Translations under genes and position numbers: made by a program
Shown here: positions 1 through 10,861 of the stretch, one piece after another
How the letters are laid out: each line of letters begins with the position of its first letter
Position numbering within the stretch: position 1 is the stretch's first letter
From: Bombus terrestris
Lineage: Eukaryota; Arthropoda; Insecta; Hymenoptera; Apidae
Assembly (NCBI RefSeq): GCF_910591885.1
Contig: NC_063285.1
Coordinates: 5,985,395-6,049,394 of the forward strand
Length of the DNA stretch: 64,000 bases
Reading direction: 5' to 3'
Notes under the pieces: generated by a model
Databases searched by the model: none
The model's input: the letters and a program-made list of their open reading frames with translations, nothing else
Told to the model about the DNA's origin: nothing

Positions 1-690
1 CATACCTAAACATATGCCTTGGAGACACACAATTACAATTCCTTAATTTACGGGCAAATAACAGGCTCAAAACTATAGACTACGAATGCGACCATAACGC
101 TCCCGTATTTCAGATAAGTAAAAATACATCTGACTTCCTAACCCTAGAAACACAGAGTGACGAACCCAGATGCGAGTACAAAAAAATAAACTAGAAAAAA
201 TTACAAAATCAGCTCGAAAAGTACTGCGACCTAAGTATCCACAACAATGTCAACCTAACCAAGAGGCAAATCGTCTCATTTATAGACAAAATAGAAAAAC
301 TTATACAAACCGCTCTTCAAGAATCCGTACTAAAAATAAAGTAAGAAAGTCGGCTTTCGAGCCCTATACCTATAATAAAAAAAAAAAAAATTACGAGACA
401 AAAGCTTGATACCATCCAATATTAAAAATCTAAAATAAAACTATTCCTACGATCAAAAAGAAGATTTAGAATAATTAAAGTACCTTTTGCACAAAATAAA
501 GTTGTGTCAAAACAAGAATTCGCAAACATTATAAATCAACAGTGGGCAAACAAAATAAAAAATATGTCTAGAAAGGACTCTGCTAGCATGTCCCACAGAG
601 GAATCAAATTTTTACATCAAAAGAATCGAACTCTACCCCATCTCTCAAATTGCCTTCAGACGAGAATGATTCCATTATGCGCGGTATGAA
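1..690 (+). pseudogene. Decayed non-LTR retrotransposon fragment (endonuclease tail and linker)
   Basis: Conceptual translation gives a DHNAPV motif at about 90-107, like the SDHxPV motif at the C-terminal end of LINE apurinic-type endonucleases. A lysine-rich linker follows, broken by stops and frameshifts, as found between endonuclease and RT in Jockey- and I-type LINEs. No RT motif and no intact frame remain, and no clade can be named. The fragment probably continues left of the window. It is a dead relic; unrelated low-complexity coding sequence is possible. Confidence 0.4.
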
Positions 691-898
691 CGTTAGCTGA
701 AATAAGTGATTTATTTGCTTTTAATGTACAAAAAAAGAATATTTGAAAAAATGTATGCAAGAATGAGTGTTATATATGGTATTAGTCATGTAATACTATA
801 ACATTTCTATTTCCTCATGTTTAGATTATAGATTATTGAAAATAGATTATTAAGGGAAGTAAAAAGGATTGGAAAAACAAAAAGGTGTTTTGTTTTTC

Positions 899-986
899 AC
901 CACGCGGAGTTACCAAGCGGTCACCTATTTAAGTACTATCCGTGCCTGACGCTGCTTAACTTTCGTAATCGGATGAGAACGAGTGC
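899..986 (-). pseudogene. 5S rRNA-like remnant (5S pseudogene or 5S-derived SINE piece)
   Basis: Read on the minus strand, this matches the 3' three quarters of arthropod 5S rRNA: an AGTTAAGCAGCGTC-like internal control region, then AGTACTT and GGTGACCGC blocks in the right order and spacing. The first roughly 27 nt are missing; a short A-run stands there instead. Many substitutions rule out a working gene. Known possibilities are a dispersed 5S pseudogene or the head of a SINE3-type element; which one cannot be decided here. Confidence 0.6.
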
Positions 987-1146
987 TTTTTTTCTATATA
1001 ACATTTATTGACCAGTAGATGAGAATTACATTTGTATGTTGTTCACAATAAACAATGAACTTCGAGTGCGGGGTGGCTTAGGCAAAAGTACCGATACGTG
1101 ACGATACGACATAGCCATACAATGTTTTGTGTCGGAATTACAGTTT

Positions 1147-2331
1147 TTACCGGTTGCAGTTTACCAGTTTGAACCGGCGTCTTTGATCGGTAGTTATTTT
1201 CGAAGGTACGCCGAAACGAGCTATTCGTGTAGAGAGGAGAACCGAGGCAACGGTTGTCGCTTCCATATCAGCGATGGGAATGGCTTCGGGCCAACGCGGA
1301 AAACGGTCGATACACGTTAGACAATATCGGTATCCTTGTGAATATTGCATCGCGATAATGTCTATGTGTATGTGCTCGAACCGGCCTGCTGAAGCTTCGA
1401 ACGTTCCGACGGGTGAGGATACGTGCCTGGTGACTTTGCATCGTTGACACGGGATACATTGCCGTGCCCAAGTCCGGCAATCTTTGTTTACGGACGGCCA
1501 AATGAAACGCGACGTCACCAACTTTTGCGTGGCACGTATCCCTGGGTGGGAAAGTCCGTGGAGCGAATTGAAAATGTCGCGCCGCAAGGATTTCGGTACG
1601 TACGGTTTTACAATATCGGCTGATACGTCGCAATATATTTCTGCGTCGTGACCAGGAAAGCGTATCTTCTTTAACCGTAACGCGGTTGTACCGGAGTTGA
1701 CGATATCGCTTAGTTCATTGTCGTTTTCTTGCGCGGCGGCGAGAGTTTGATCCACGGCCTTCCCTATTGCTTCGATGCGTGACAGAGCGTCGGCTACGTT
1801 ATTATCTAGCCCCTTTATGTAACGTATATTGGTGCTGAATTGACCGATGTAGTCTAGATATCGAAATTGTCGCGGCGAACACTTTTCTAACTTTTGTCTG
1901 AACACGTAAGTAAGAGGTTTGTGGTCGGTATATATTACGAAGTTTCTGCCTTCTAAAGCCTGTCGAAAGTGTTTGATTGCGGTGTATATTGCGAGTAGTT
2001 CGCGATCGTACGCGCTATATTTTTGCTGAGCGGGGGTCAGAGATTTCGTTGCGAACCCTAGCGGTTGCAATTCGTTATTCGCGTGTTGTTGTAATACTGC
2101 TCCCACTGCGTAGTCGGATGCATCTACCGTGAGGCTGATAGGCGCGCCTGGTATCGGATGCGCCAGGATCGTGGAATCCACGAGAGCACGTTGCGATTCG
2201 CGAAAGCTGTTTTCCGACTGTTCCGGCCACTCTATGGGCGCGTTGCCCTTTTTCGCGCCTTTTAACGAGTCATTCAGCGGTTTGAGTGTTTTTGCGGCCC
2301 CCGGTATAAAACATCGGTAGAAGTTTATCAT
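1147..2331 (-). pseudogene. Gypsy pol, downstream part: RT thumb, RNase H, integrase front
   Basis: The frame opens with an INFYRCFIPGAAKTLKPL block (end of RT). RNase H follows, with LTVDASDYAVGAVLQQ, YSAYDRELLAIYTAIKHFR and YTDHKPLTYVF. Then comes the integrase HHCC zinc domain (GLSHPGIRATQ ... CIPCQRCK) and the start of the catalytic core (HIDIIAM, then TTDQ). The final catalytic Glu and the C-terminal domain are absent because the element is cut off here. The frame differs from the upstream RT part, so a frameshift lies between 2331 and about 2420. In an intact element this polyprotein copies RNA to DNA and integrates it. Confidence 0.85.
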
Positions 2332-2353
2332 ACCGAGGTACCTACGTAGCTGC

Positions 2354-3574
2354 TTAGCGTTCGCGGGTTTCGACAGTTTTATAATCGCTTCGACGCGTTC
2401 GGGCGGAGTTTGCCGAGTATCCGAGGAAAGTAATTTCGTGCACGCCGAATTCGCATTTCGTGGGGTTTATCACGACGCCGTAATTATTGAGGCGGTTGAA
2501 CAGGATTTTCAAATGTTCGCGATGTTGACCTTCGTCGTCCGATGCTATAAGAAAACTATCAATGTACGCGTAGACGAAATCGAGCCCGCGTGTGATTTCG
2601 TCGACGAATCGCTGACATGTTTGCGCGGCGTTCCGAAGCCTAAACATCATGTTTGTTGCTTCGAAAAGACCGTACGGTGTTGCTATCGCGGTTTTTTCGA
2701 TGTCCTCGGGCGCAATCGGAATTTGATGGTACGCGCGGACGAGATCGATCTTTGAGAAGATTCGTTTACCATGCAGATGATGCGCGAAGTCTTCGATATG
2801 TGTCGATGAGTACCTGTCGGGTACGGTGCGGGCGTTCAACGCACGGTAGTCGCCACATGGTCGCAGGTTTCCGTCCTTTTTCGGCACTACGTGCAGAGGT
2901 GATTCCCACGGGCTTCTCGATGGTCGCATCACGCCCTGCTCGATCATGAGCTCGAATTCCTCCTTTACCTGTTTAAGTCGATCAGGTGCGAGACGGCGGG
3001 GTTTGTTGTAGACCGGCGGGCCAGGCGTGGTTTCGATGTGGTGTACCACACCGTGTCGAGTCTTCTCTTTTCCAAAAATCGGTGGGCGGGTGAGGTCCGG
3101 GAATTCTGCCAGGAGTTGGTGATATGGTGATTCGCCGATAATGGTCTTAACGGACACTTCGTCTGTCGTGGCGGTGTATCCCCTCGATGACATTTGGGTT
3201 GCCGTGTCGGTGAAGCTTTTGTTTCGCGCGTCCACGAGCAACCCGTAATGGCTTAGGAAGTCCATGCCGATGATGGGGGTTTGCACATCGGCTACCGTAA
3301 AGTTCCATTGGAATGCTCTGCGTAGGGACAGGTTTAGCTCCATCGCTAAAGTGCCGTACGTTGCGATTCGCGTCCCATTGGTAGCGAATAGTTCATACGC
3401 TGCTTTCTTTACGTCCGTAGATAGCCTGCTTCGGGGATAAACGCTGATATCAGCACCGGTGTCAACTAAGAACGAGGTCTTCGTTCTCTGGTCCAAAACA
3501 AAGATGCGGCGAGATCCCAAGCCGTTGTCGTTCGCCGCTTTTACGGGTGGCTGGTGTCGTTTTCCGACTTCCAC
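2354..3574 (-). pseudogene. Gypsy pol, upstream part: aspartic protease and reverse transcriptase
   Basis: The protease active site reads VDTGADISVYP near 3455. After a linker come RT motifs KKDGNLRPCGDYRALN, FSKIDLVRAYHQIP and a mutated catalytic box YAYIDSFLIAS, where YIDD is expected. The last residues leave the family alignment near 2400, marking a frameshift into the 1147-2331 frame. The start overlaps the end of gag by about 34 nt in another frame, consistent with Gag-Pol made by ribosomal frameshifting in this family. Confidence 0.85.
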
Positions 3575-4350
3575 TTACAAGGGGCGTTACATTTCATGGC
3601 GCGATCACCGAACCTCGCATGATAGAAGCACATTCCGTCCTGGCGCGGGTTATCTCGCGAACGCGAACGGCGGCGGGGTCGGGTGAGAGAATTCGAGCGT
3701 CTTCGTGGTCGACGATGCCCGTCGATTCTCATAGCCTTCATTCCATCTAGCAGCCTGCTGACGACGGCGGCCAGTGCGTCGATTTTACCTTCGTGTGATG
3801 CCGGTGGCTCGGCAATTGTGACCACTTTGCGAGCGCGCTGCCCGTTACGATGATATGCCTCATCGATTTTATCCGCTGTCCTGGTCAGTATCTCGATGCT
3901 CGTGTCGTCCACTGCAGCCAGGACTTCCCTCATACGATCAGGGAGGCGATTCCTCCACAAGTTGAGGATGAATTCATCGGACGCGAGGGGGCTAGCTAAT
4001 TTCTTTAAGTCGTTGTAAAACTGGGAAGGCTTTCTGTCGCCCATCTCTTCCCGTTCGACTAACCTTTCGACTTTGGCGCTGTCCTATTCGGTCAGGGTGC
4101 GGATCAGCTCGCTCTTCAATTTATCTTACCGGCCGGTGGCGGGCAGGTTGGTCACTGTGTCCTCAACCTTCGCGAGGTAATGTGGGTCGAGGAATCCCAT
4201 GAGGGCTAAGGCTTTTTCATCGTCTTGGCTGATGCCGGCTACGCCGAAATATTTCTCCAGAATGGAAAACCAGATCCCGGTCTTCGTAGGCATAAAGGGC
4301 GGCACGCGGAACGATGAGCCGGCTGGAGTTTGTCTGCTCTCCTTTTCCAT
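3541..4350 (-). pseudogene. CsRn1-type Gypsy Gag
   Basis: Capsid-type sequence begins FRVPPFMPTKTGIWFSILEKYF, typical of CsRn1-clade Gag in insects. The frame runs on through KPSQFYNDLKKLA and FILNLWRNRLP to a C-terminal zinc finger CFYHARFGDRAMKCNAPCKW. Two in-frame nonsense codons (TAA 4126-4128 and TAG 4084-4086) are the only interruptions. ATG at 4350 fits the family start and follows the primer site by about 70 nt. Confidence 0.8.
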
Positions 4351-4416
4351 TGGTGTGAGTTGCGGACTGTAATATTCACACTGCGACTAGCCTATCACGG
4401 TCACCTCTTACACAAA

Positions 4417-4435
4417 AATCACGTCGGGGTCACCA
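4417..4435 (-). promoter_or_regulatory. Primer binding site, tRNA-Trp
   Basis: The plus strand reads AATCACGTCGGGGTCACCA, the 3' end of insect tRNA-Trp including CCA. On the element strand this is the minus-strand primer site, one base from the LTR edge. tRNA-Trp priming is characteristic of the CsRn1 clade. Confidence 0.85.
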
Positions 4436-4436
4436 G

Positions 4437-5173
4437 TTTGAGGTGATGGGCGCGATAGGTATAGAAGAATCACTCGGTGTTGTTTAACAATAACTGTTTA
4501 TTTGCTTGTGTTCGTGATATACACTAGCGCGCCGAAAGCACGGTACAATTATCGGTTCAAGATTACAAGTTCAAGCTCGGCGCGATACTTTACGCGGTGG
4601 TTCAAGTCGAGACGATTGCACAGATGTCGAGGAATTCAGATTCGCTATTACGTACGACTGCGGACGAACAATTCAGGTAGGCGTCTTCCAACTTGCCTCG
4701 CGACTCGCCATAGAACAGAATGAATTTGTGTCGCGATGATGCTCCTTAGGAAAACTGTGTTTGGGTGTGTCTAAGGATACGGGATCATTGGATTCGTTAA
4801 GAAAAGTGATAGTTCAGAGAGTGAGGGAAATGGACGTCGCTGTTGATTGGCTAAATCGTGAGTTGGTTGTTGGAAAGGGATGACAACTGCCCTTGAGAGA
4901 AAGTTGCTAGCGAGGAGCGTCGTACGTGAGGAAAAGCAGATTTCCCGTAGTGAGTGGTATGTGTAGGGATTATTGAGACAAAGACTATTTGTTCCTTTAA
5001 AGAATCTTAGCTGCATGAATCCTAAGATTTATAGCGGATCCTTAGGCTCGCTGTAAATATTCGGAGAGAGTGTATCGACATCTGGCAATCATCTGTTCGA
5101 AAGGTAGAGTCCTTGTGTAGCGAGGCTCGGGACAGAAACCGTTGGGAAGTTTGCTGTCGAGTGCCGCTACATA
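4437..5173 (-). repeat. 5' LTR of the CsRn1-type element at 1.1-5.2 kb
   Basis: On the minus strand it starts TGTAGCGGCACTCGAC, like the TGTAGCGGCACATGAT start of the element-2 LTR at 42158, and ends next to the primer site. About 430 bp of its interior (roughly 4730-5170) align with the centre of the TGTCGG-type solo LTRs at 35.2, 51.7 and 55.8 kb, including the GTTGCTAGCGAG block. The two LTR types are therefore related or recombined. The 3' LTR is missing. Confidence 0.7.
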
Positions 5174-5361
5174 TCCAATCCTTACATATCCGCCCTCATC
5201 CCTTCTTACTCTGCCCATTCTTCTTATTTGTTGCTGTACCTCCCTTTCTTTTCTTGTCAGATCGTCATCTATGTATATCCCCTTTTCCAATTTGCCTTTC
5301 TGCTTCATTACCCCTGTTGAGGTTATTCGGTATATAAAGAGAGAAAAACGCGTGGATAAAG
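5174..5361 (-). pseudogene. LINE accessory-ORF fragment
   Basis: Minus-strand translation contains KLEKGIYIDDDLTRKE followed by a Gln/Arg-rich helix and VRIGYVAA. This resembles an ORF1-like protein I know from RTE-like LINEs of insects. Only about 50 codons are left between two LTRs. Function cannot be assigned beyond family resemblance. Confidence 0.4.
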
Positions 5362-5605
5362 TGTAAGATACAAAATATATTTGATTTAATAGTGAAATAC
5401 AGAAATACAATTTGTGCTGGTCCAGATCCGCACGCTAGCAGTGTTACTTTATAACTGAAAACCCCGAAGCCAACGTCGCCTGTCTACTGTTTATGGTCTG
5501 CCTCCCTGCTATTCTTTTGTCTATATGCTGTCGATGGCTTCAGCGCTTGAGAAAGCTAAAACGACCAGATGTGGAGTTTTCCTAGAAGTGGTGACCACTT
5601 CAACA
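5362..5605 (-). repeat. Copia 3' LTR (copy 1)
   Basis: On the minus strand it starts TGTTGAAGTGGTCACC and ends TTGTATCTTACA, 244 bp, preceded by polypurine tract AGGGAGGG (5606-5613). The same LTR start recurs at 33914. The pol tail of the same copia copy follows to about 5745. Confidence 0.7.
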
Positions 5606-5745
5606 CCCTCCCTAAAACTCTACATCCCTACAAACAATTATATCTTAATATTTTTCTAACTCTTGTCGTAAATACCTGAACCTTGATTTTGTCAATGTCT
5701 TCACAAATACATTTGCCAGCTGCCTTTCTCTTTTCCATTCAAATT
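5606..5745 (-). pseudogene. Copia polypurine tract and pol C-terminal remnant (copy 1)
   Basis: The polypurine tract lies at 5606-5613. Beyond it is a diverged version of the sequence at 5837-5965, which encodes the last residues of copia RNase H (compare LSKPRFEYLRQKLGL in copy 2). Identity is clear, but the fragment ends after about 130 bp where copy 2 begins. Confidence 0.55.
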
Positions 5746-6250
5746 AATTTATTACTAAAAACAAACTGCGAGAAGACTAAACAGATCATGTAGAGTTTTT
5801 TTTTTTAGAAGTGATAGTCACTTCGACACTCTCCCTAAAAACTCTACATCTCTATAAACAATTACCTCTTAACATCTTTTTTATTCTTCAAACCTAACTT
5901 TTGTCTTAAATATTCAAATCGTGGTTTTGACAACGCCTTTGTACATATATCTGCCAGTTGCTCTTCGTTTGTTACATATGTTTCATCAATTTCGCCTTTA
6001 TTGTATAAATCTTGCAAGAAATAATATCTTACGTCAATATGCTTACATCTTTGATGGAATTCTGGACTCTTAATTAATTTTACGGCACTAGTATTGTCTA
6101 TACGTAGCATATACTTAAAGATCTCTAATTTACGTTCAAAAAATATTTTCTTTAGCCACATAATTTCTTCCGCTCCTGAGACAGCACTGACATACTTAGC
6201 TTCTGTTGTGGATAGAGCTACACATTGTTTTCGCTCACATTGCCATGTAA
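5746..6250 (-). pseudogene. Copia 3' end (copy 2): LTR start, polypurine tract, RNase H
   Basis: An LTR start TGTCGAAGTGACTATC ends at 5828, with polypurine AGGGAGAG beside it. Upstream on the minus strand is the copia RNase H tail: VALSTTEAKYVSAVSGAEE at about 6165-6225, then IDNTSAVKLIKSPEFHQR, HIDVRYYFL and TNEEQLADICTKALSKPRF. The fragment is cut at 6250 by the poly(A) end of a Jockey LINE. It belongs to a lineage close to copy 1 but is not identical. Confidence 0.8.
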
Positions 6251-8066
6251 TTTTTTTTTTTATTTATTTATTAAAATTCATAATTTGTCCAATTTGGACA
6301 TTTGGTGGAATTTTTTAACGGTTAAATTAGCATGTTGGTGGCTACCCCCAGCGGGGTACCATCCTCGTGTTTGTTAGGTTATGTACTTTATAAGGTCTGC
6401 TGGGTGCTTCCTTTTTAGTCTTCTGTCCATGTCTATGGTTCTGTACGTTTCCGCAGCTAGCCGGTTTGGGTGTGCTGCTATTCTTGATTTATATTTTTGT
6501 GAGTATCTGCTAATTTCTTCCTTGACCGTTGGGATTCCCAGGTCCCTCCGCATGTCTTCGTTTCTGACGTACCACGATCCGTTTACTATTGTTCTATGGA
6601 TTTTAGCCTGTATTACCTCTATTTTGTTTATATGGCTCATTGCTGCCGTCCCCCATAATGGTATTCCGTACGTCCAGATTGGTTTTATGATCGTTTTATA
6701 TATTTTTAATTTATTTTCTGTGCTTAGTTTGGATTTTCGGCTTGTTAGCCAATGCATTTGTCTCCTTGTTTTCTGTATTTTTTCTACTACTGATTTGATG
6801 TGTAGTTTCCAGGTGAGTTATTGATCTAAGTGGAGTCCTAGGTATTTGACATGCTTTGTTTGCGTTATATGCGTGCCGTTCAATAGGATGTTTGGTGGTA
6901 TCTTTTTTCGTAGCGTGAATGTAATGTGGTTGCATTTATTGGGGTTTGCTTTTATTTGTTTTTCTTGTAGCCAATTTTCTATTTTTATGATATGTTCTTG
7001 TAGTATTTTGACTGTCGTTTCTGGGTTAGTATGCCTGACTAGTATAGCTGTGTCGTCCGCGAATGTCAATACTGTGCTGTTGGTAGTTGTTGGTATGTTC
7101 GCCGTGTATAATGTGTATAGTATTGGGTCTAGGACGCTTCCTTGTGGTACCCCGGCCTTGATGTCTTTAACTTGAGAATATGTGTCCTTGATTTTTATTA
7201 CGAAGTTCTGCTGCTTAGGTAGGATTTTATTAATTGGTGTATTTGCTCCGGGAATTGTTTCCTAATTGTTTGTAGTAGACTTTCATGGTTAATTTTATCG
7301 AATGCTTTCTTTATGTATATAAAGAGGGCTGTGCAGTATTCCTTGTTTTCTAGTGCTACTATTATTTCGTTTATAAGCCTGTGCATTTGCTCTATCGTGG
7401 AGTGTTTGTTTCTGAAACCAAATTGGTGATCCGGTATTAGTTTTTTTGTCTCTATTATTGTTTTTATCTGGTAATATATTATTTTTTCCAGTATTTTGGA
7501 AAATACTGGAAGCAGAGATATTGGTCTGTAAGATGCAGTTTGGTGCGGGTCTTTGCCTGGTTTATGTAACATTTTGATCTGTGCTAATTTCCATGGTTTG
7601 GGGAAGTATTGAATTCTTAGAATTGCATTGAATATTATTGTCATTAGTCTTATTGCTTTTGGCGGAAGGTATTTCAAGATTTTACCATTGATTAGGTCGA
7701 TTCCTGGCGCTTTGTTGCTTTTGTTTTATCAATTATGTTTCTAATTTCTTGTGCTGATGTTTTAGGTATGGTGTATTGCTTGTCAGTTGAGGTACTAGTG
7801 ATTTGTGCATCCTCCTCCGTATGACTTTTGAGGTTGCTGTTGTTGATTATGTGTGGTGTGAATGTATTGCAGAGGTGGTTGGAGAATTCTTCAGCTTGTT
7901 CTTCGTTGCTTCTTGCCCATGTGTTATCTGCTTTTCTGATTGCTGGGACGGGTATTATTGGTTTTCTTATTTTTCTCGTGGCTTTCCATAGTGAGTAGTT
8001 GGTATTATCATTCGCTGATAGTAATTCTATGAATTTCGTGAATTCTCTTATTTTGATTTGGAATTT
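6251..8066 (-). mobile_element. Jockey family A LINE, 5'-truncated copy
   Basis: The poly(A) tail is at 6251-6273. The 3' UTR includes the palindrome TGTCCAAATTGGACA, nearly identical to 62354-62368. Coding sequence runs from the endonuclease-RT linker to the ORF2 end, with RT blocks YRPISLLPVFSKILEKII, QFGFRNKHSTIEQ and TFADDTAILVRH spread over several frames. It shares with the 58-62 kb copy a one-base frameshift before the APGID block. The end at 8066 abuts an oppositely oriented copy. Confidence 0.85.
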
Positions 8067-8079
8067 TTTTATTTTGATT

Positions 8080-8755
8080 TTGATTTGAACTGGAAGCCAG
8101 AAACAACAACAAGGAAATATGTGATATCAAACAAATACTAAACACAATAGCAACACCGGAAGTACCACAACACAAAAAAGATATACCGCAATGCATGCGG
8201 TGTCAACAATACGGACACACTAAAAATTATTGCAACAGAAGCCCAGCTTGCGTCAAGTGCGCAAAAAATCACTTAACAATACACTGCCCATATTCTGGAA
8301 AAATAGAAGAGGTTAAATGCTATAACTGTAACTGAAACCACCCAGCCAGCTATAAAGGATGTGAAATCAGAAGACAATTACAACGTAAACTATTTCCACC
8401 ACTTCGCAATAAATCGTTCAACAACCATCAACCACGACAAAGTATAACGGTTAACGACACTACATTGACAGCACAATACGAACCTAACGCCATAATCAGA
8501 AGCATTAACCCCCAAGGGAACCGAAGCTACGCGCAAGTAACCCAAAATATTAGCCAACCAACACTCATAAATAACCAGAATCAAAACAACAACATCGAAA
8601 ACGCTACAGAAATCAATGAAATGCTCAAACAATCCATTAAAAGTACAGAGATGTTAGGAAAAGTGGTAAGTGAATTAAATGCAACACTTAAGCAACAAGT
8701 ACAACAAACAACAGTCATGTTACAACTACTCACAAACTTGCTAAGTAAAAAATAG
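8080..8755 (+). pseudogene. Jockey family A ORF1 (Gag-like), 3' part
   Basis: This is the C-terminal third of ORF1. Zinc knuckles CMRCQQYGHTKNYC and CVKCAKNHLTIHC are followed by a third with a stop codon (TGA near 8333), then the NHPASYKGCE motif. A Gln-rich coiled C-terminus ends just before ORF2 at 8758. The first roughly 700 bp of ORF1 are missing. In Jockey elements the protein binds element RNA. Confidence 0.75.
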
Positions 8756-8757
8756 AG

Positions 8758-10860
8758 ATGGACATATTAAAAGTAGCAGCCTGGAATTCCAATGGCTTGC
8801 AGCAGAGAGCCCCAGAAACTAAAGCATTTCTATATAAAAATAACATTGATGTACTACTTGTCTCAGAAACACATTTCACTCCAAAAAGCTACATAAAAAT
8901 ACCGTATTACACCATTTACGACACCAAACACCCCCTAGGTAAAGCCCACGGAGGAACAGCAGTAATAATAAAAAATGACATCAAGCATCATCTACACAGC
9001 CAAACAAACCAAGAACACATATAAGCAACCGCCGTCACAATACAAACCTACAACAATTAGTTCCAGATTTCAGCAGTATATGTACCCCCGAGACACAAAA
9101 TGACACCCAAAATATGGGAGGAGGATTTCCAAACATTAGGAGACAAATTTATAGCAGCAGGAGACTTCAACGCAAAACACACACTATGGGGTTCCAGAAT
9201 CAACACTCCGAGAGGTAGAACCCTTGAACAATATATTAGAAATAGCAACCTCGACGTTCTCTCTGCAGGCAAACCAACTTACTGGCCAACAGACCTCAAC
9301 AAATTACCTGACCTGCTAGACTTCGCAGTTATAAAAGGTATAAACACTACCAAATTAAAGATAACAACCAGCCTCGAACTCAACTCGGATCATTCACCTA
9401 TCATAATAGAATACACAAGCAAACCGATACTGTATAACAAGACAGAATCGCTCTGCAATAAAACTACCAACTGGCAAACTTTTAAAGAGCTAATTGAAAA
9501 TAAAATCAACCGTAACATCCCACTGAAAACACCCGAACATATTGAACAGGCAATAGTAAATATGACGGAAATAATACAGGAAGCAGCATGGACAGCCACC
9601 ACCCACGAAATAAAAAGCAGGCAGTCAAAAATAATTCCACAGGTCATCCTCGACAAAATCAGGGAAAAGAGAAAAGCCAAAGCTACGTGGCAAAAACAGA
9701 GAACACGCGAAAATAAGAAAATCCTAAACAAACTTACAAAGGAATTAAAAATCAAAATAAGAGAATTCACGAAATTCATAGAATTACTATCAGTGAATGA
9801 AAATACCAACTACTCCTTATGGAAAACCACGAAAAGAATGAAGAAGCCAATAAAACAAGTCCCAGCAATCAGGAAAGAAGACAATACATGGACAAGAAGC
9901 AATGAAGAACAAGCCGAAGAATTCGCCAATCACATGCAGCACATTTACATCACATAATAGCAACAGCAGCAATCTCAATCGATTTACTGACGATGAAACA
10001 CGATCCACTAATTCCACAACGGATAATCAATACACCATACCTAAACCAACGGACATAGTTTATGGACTTTATGGACATAGAGAAAGCTTTCGATAAAATA
10101 AACCACAAAAGCCTACTACACACAATCAGACAACAATTCCCGGAAAAAATTTATCAGATAATAAAATCATATCCAAGTAACAGAACATTCACGGTAAATA
10201 TAAAAGACGCGTACTCTGAAGTTAAACCAATCAAGGCAGGGGTTCCGCAAGGAAGCGTCTTAGGACCCATTCTCTACACGCTATATACGGCCAACATACC
10301 TACAACTCCCAACAGTAAAGTATTTACATTCGCGGACGACACAGCAATAATAGTCAGGCACAAAAACCCGGAAACAGCAGTCACACTACTACAGGAACAC
10401 ACCACAAAAATAGAAAAATGGCTACAAGACAAACAAATTAAACCTAACCCCAACAAATGCAATCATATAACATTTACACTGCGTAAGCAGAAGTCAGCAA
10501 GTATACTACTGAACGGTACGCACATAACACAAACAGGAAAGGTCAAATACTTACGACTCCACATAGATACACAACTCACATGGAAACAGCATATCAAAGC
10601 AATAATAAACAAAATACAGACAACAAGGAGACAAATGCAATGAGTAATAAACCGAAAATCCAAGCTAAGCCTGGAAAATAAAGCCAGAATATACAAAACA
10701 ATACTAAAACCAATCTGGACATACGGAATAGCATTATGGGAGACAGCAGCCAAGAGCCACATAAGTAAAATAGAAACGGAACAAGCAAAAATCCTTAGAA
10801 CAATAACAAATGCCCCGTGGTATGTGAGAAACGACGAAATTCGGAAAGACCTGGGAATAC
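8758..10860 (+). pseudogene. Jockey family A ORF2 (endonuclease-RT), internally deleted
   Basis: ORF2 starts MDILKVAAWNSNGLQQ, keeping the start codon and the endonuclease Glu (VSETHF) that the 58-kb copy has lost. A stop near 9024 breaks the endonuclease, which resumes (FIAAGDFNAKHTLWGS, NSDHSPIIIEYT) to 9957. Near 10035 the sequence jumps from the linker straight to MDIEKAFDKINHKSLL, losing several hundred bp of RT. The FADD box (TFADDTAIIVRH) is at about 10328. The 3' end and poly(A) are replaced at about 10862 by another LINE. Confidence 0.8.
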
Positions 10861-10861
10861 T

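Larger units (their letters stand above)
1140..5173 (-). mobile_element. CsRn1-type Ty3/Gypsy LTR retrotransposon, 3'-truncated
   Basis: Minus-strand order is 5' LTR (4437-5173), tRNA-Trp primer site (4417-4435), gag, then protease, reverse transcriptase, RNase H and the front of integrase. The sequence stops inside the integrase core near 1140, so the rest of integrase and the 3' LTR are gone. The CsRn1 assignment rests on the Trp primer site and the gag zinc-finger style. gag has two nonsense codons, pol has a frameshift near 2.4 kb, and the RT box is YIDS instead of YIDD. The copy cannot be autonomous. Confidence 0.85.

Noticed and set aside
899..986. Functional 5S rRNA gene
   Set aside because: The first quarter is missing and many conserved stem positions are changed.
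6251..10860. Single Jockey insertion with 5' inversion (twin priming)
   Set aside because: The two arms cover overlapping parts of ORF2 and differ in sequence, so they are separate copies.
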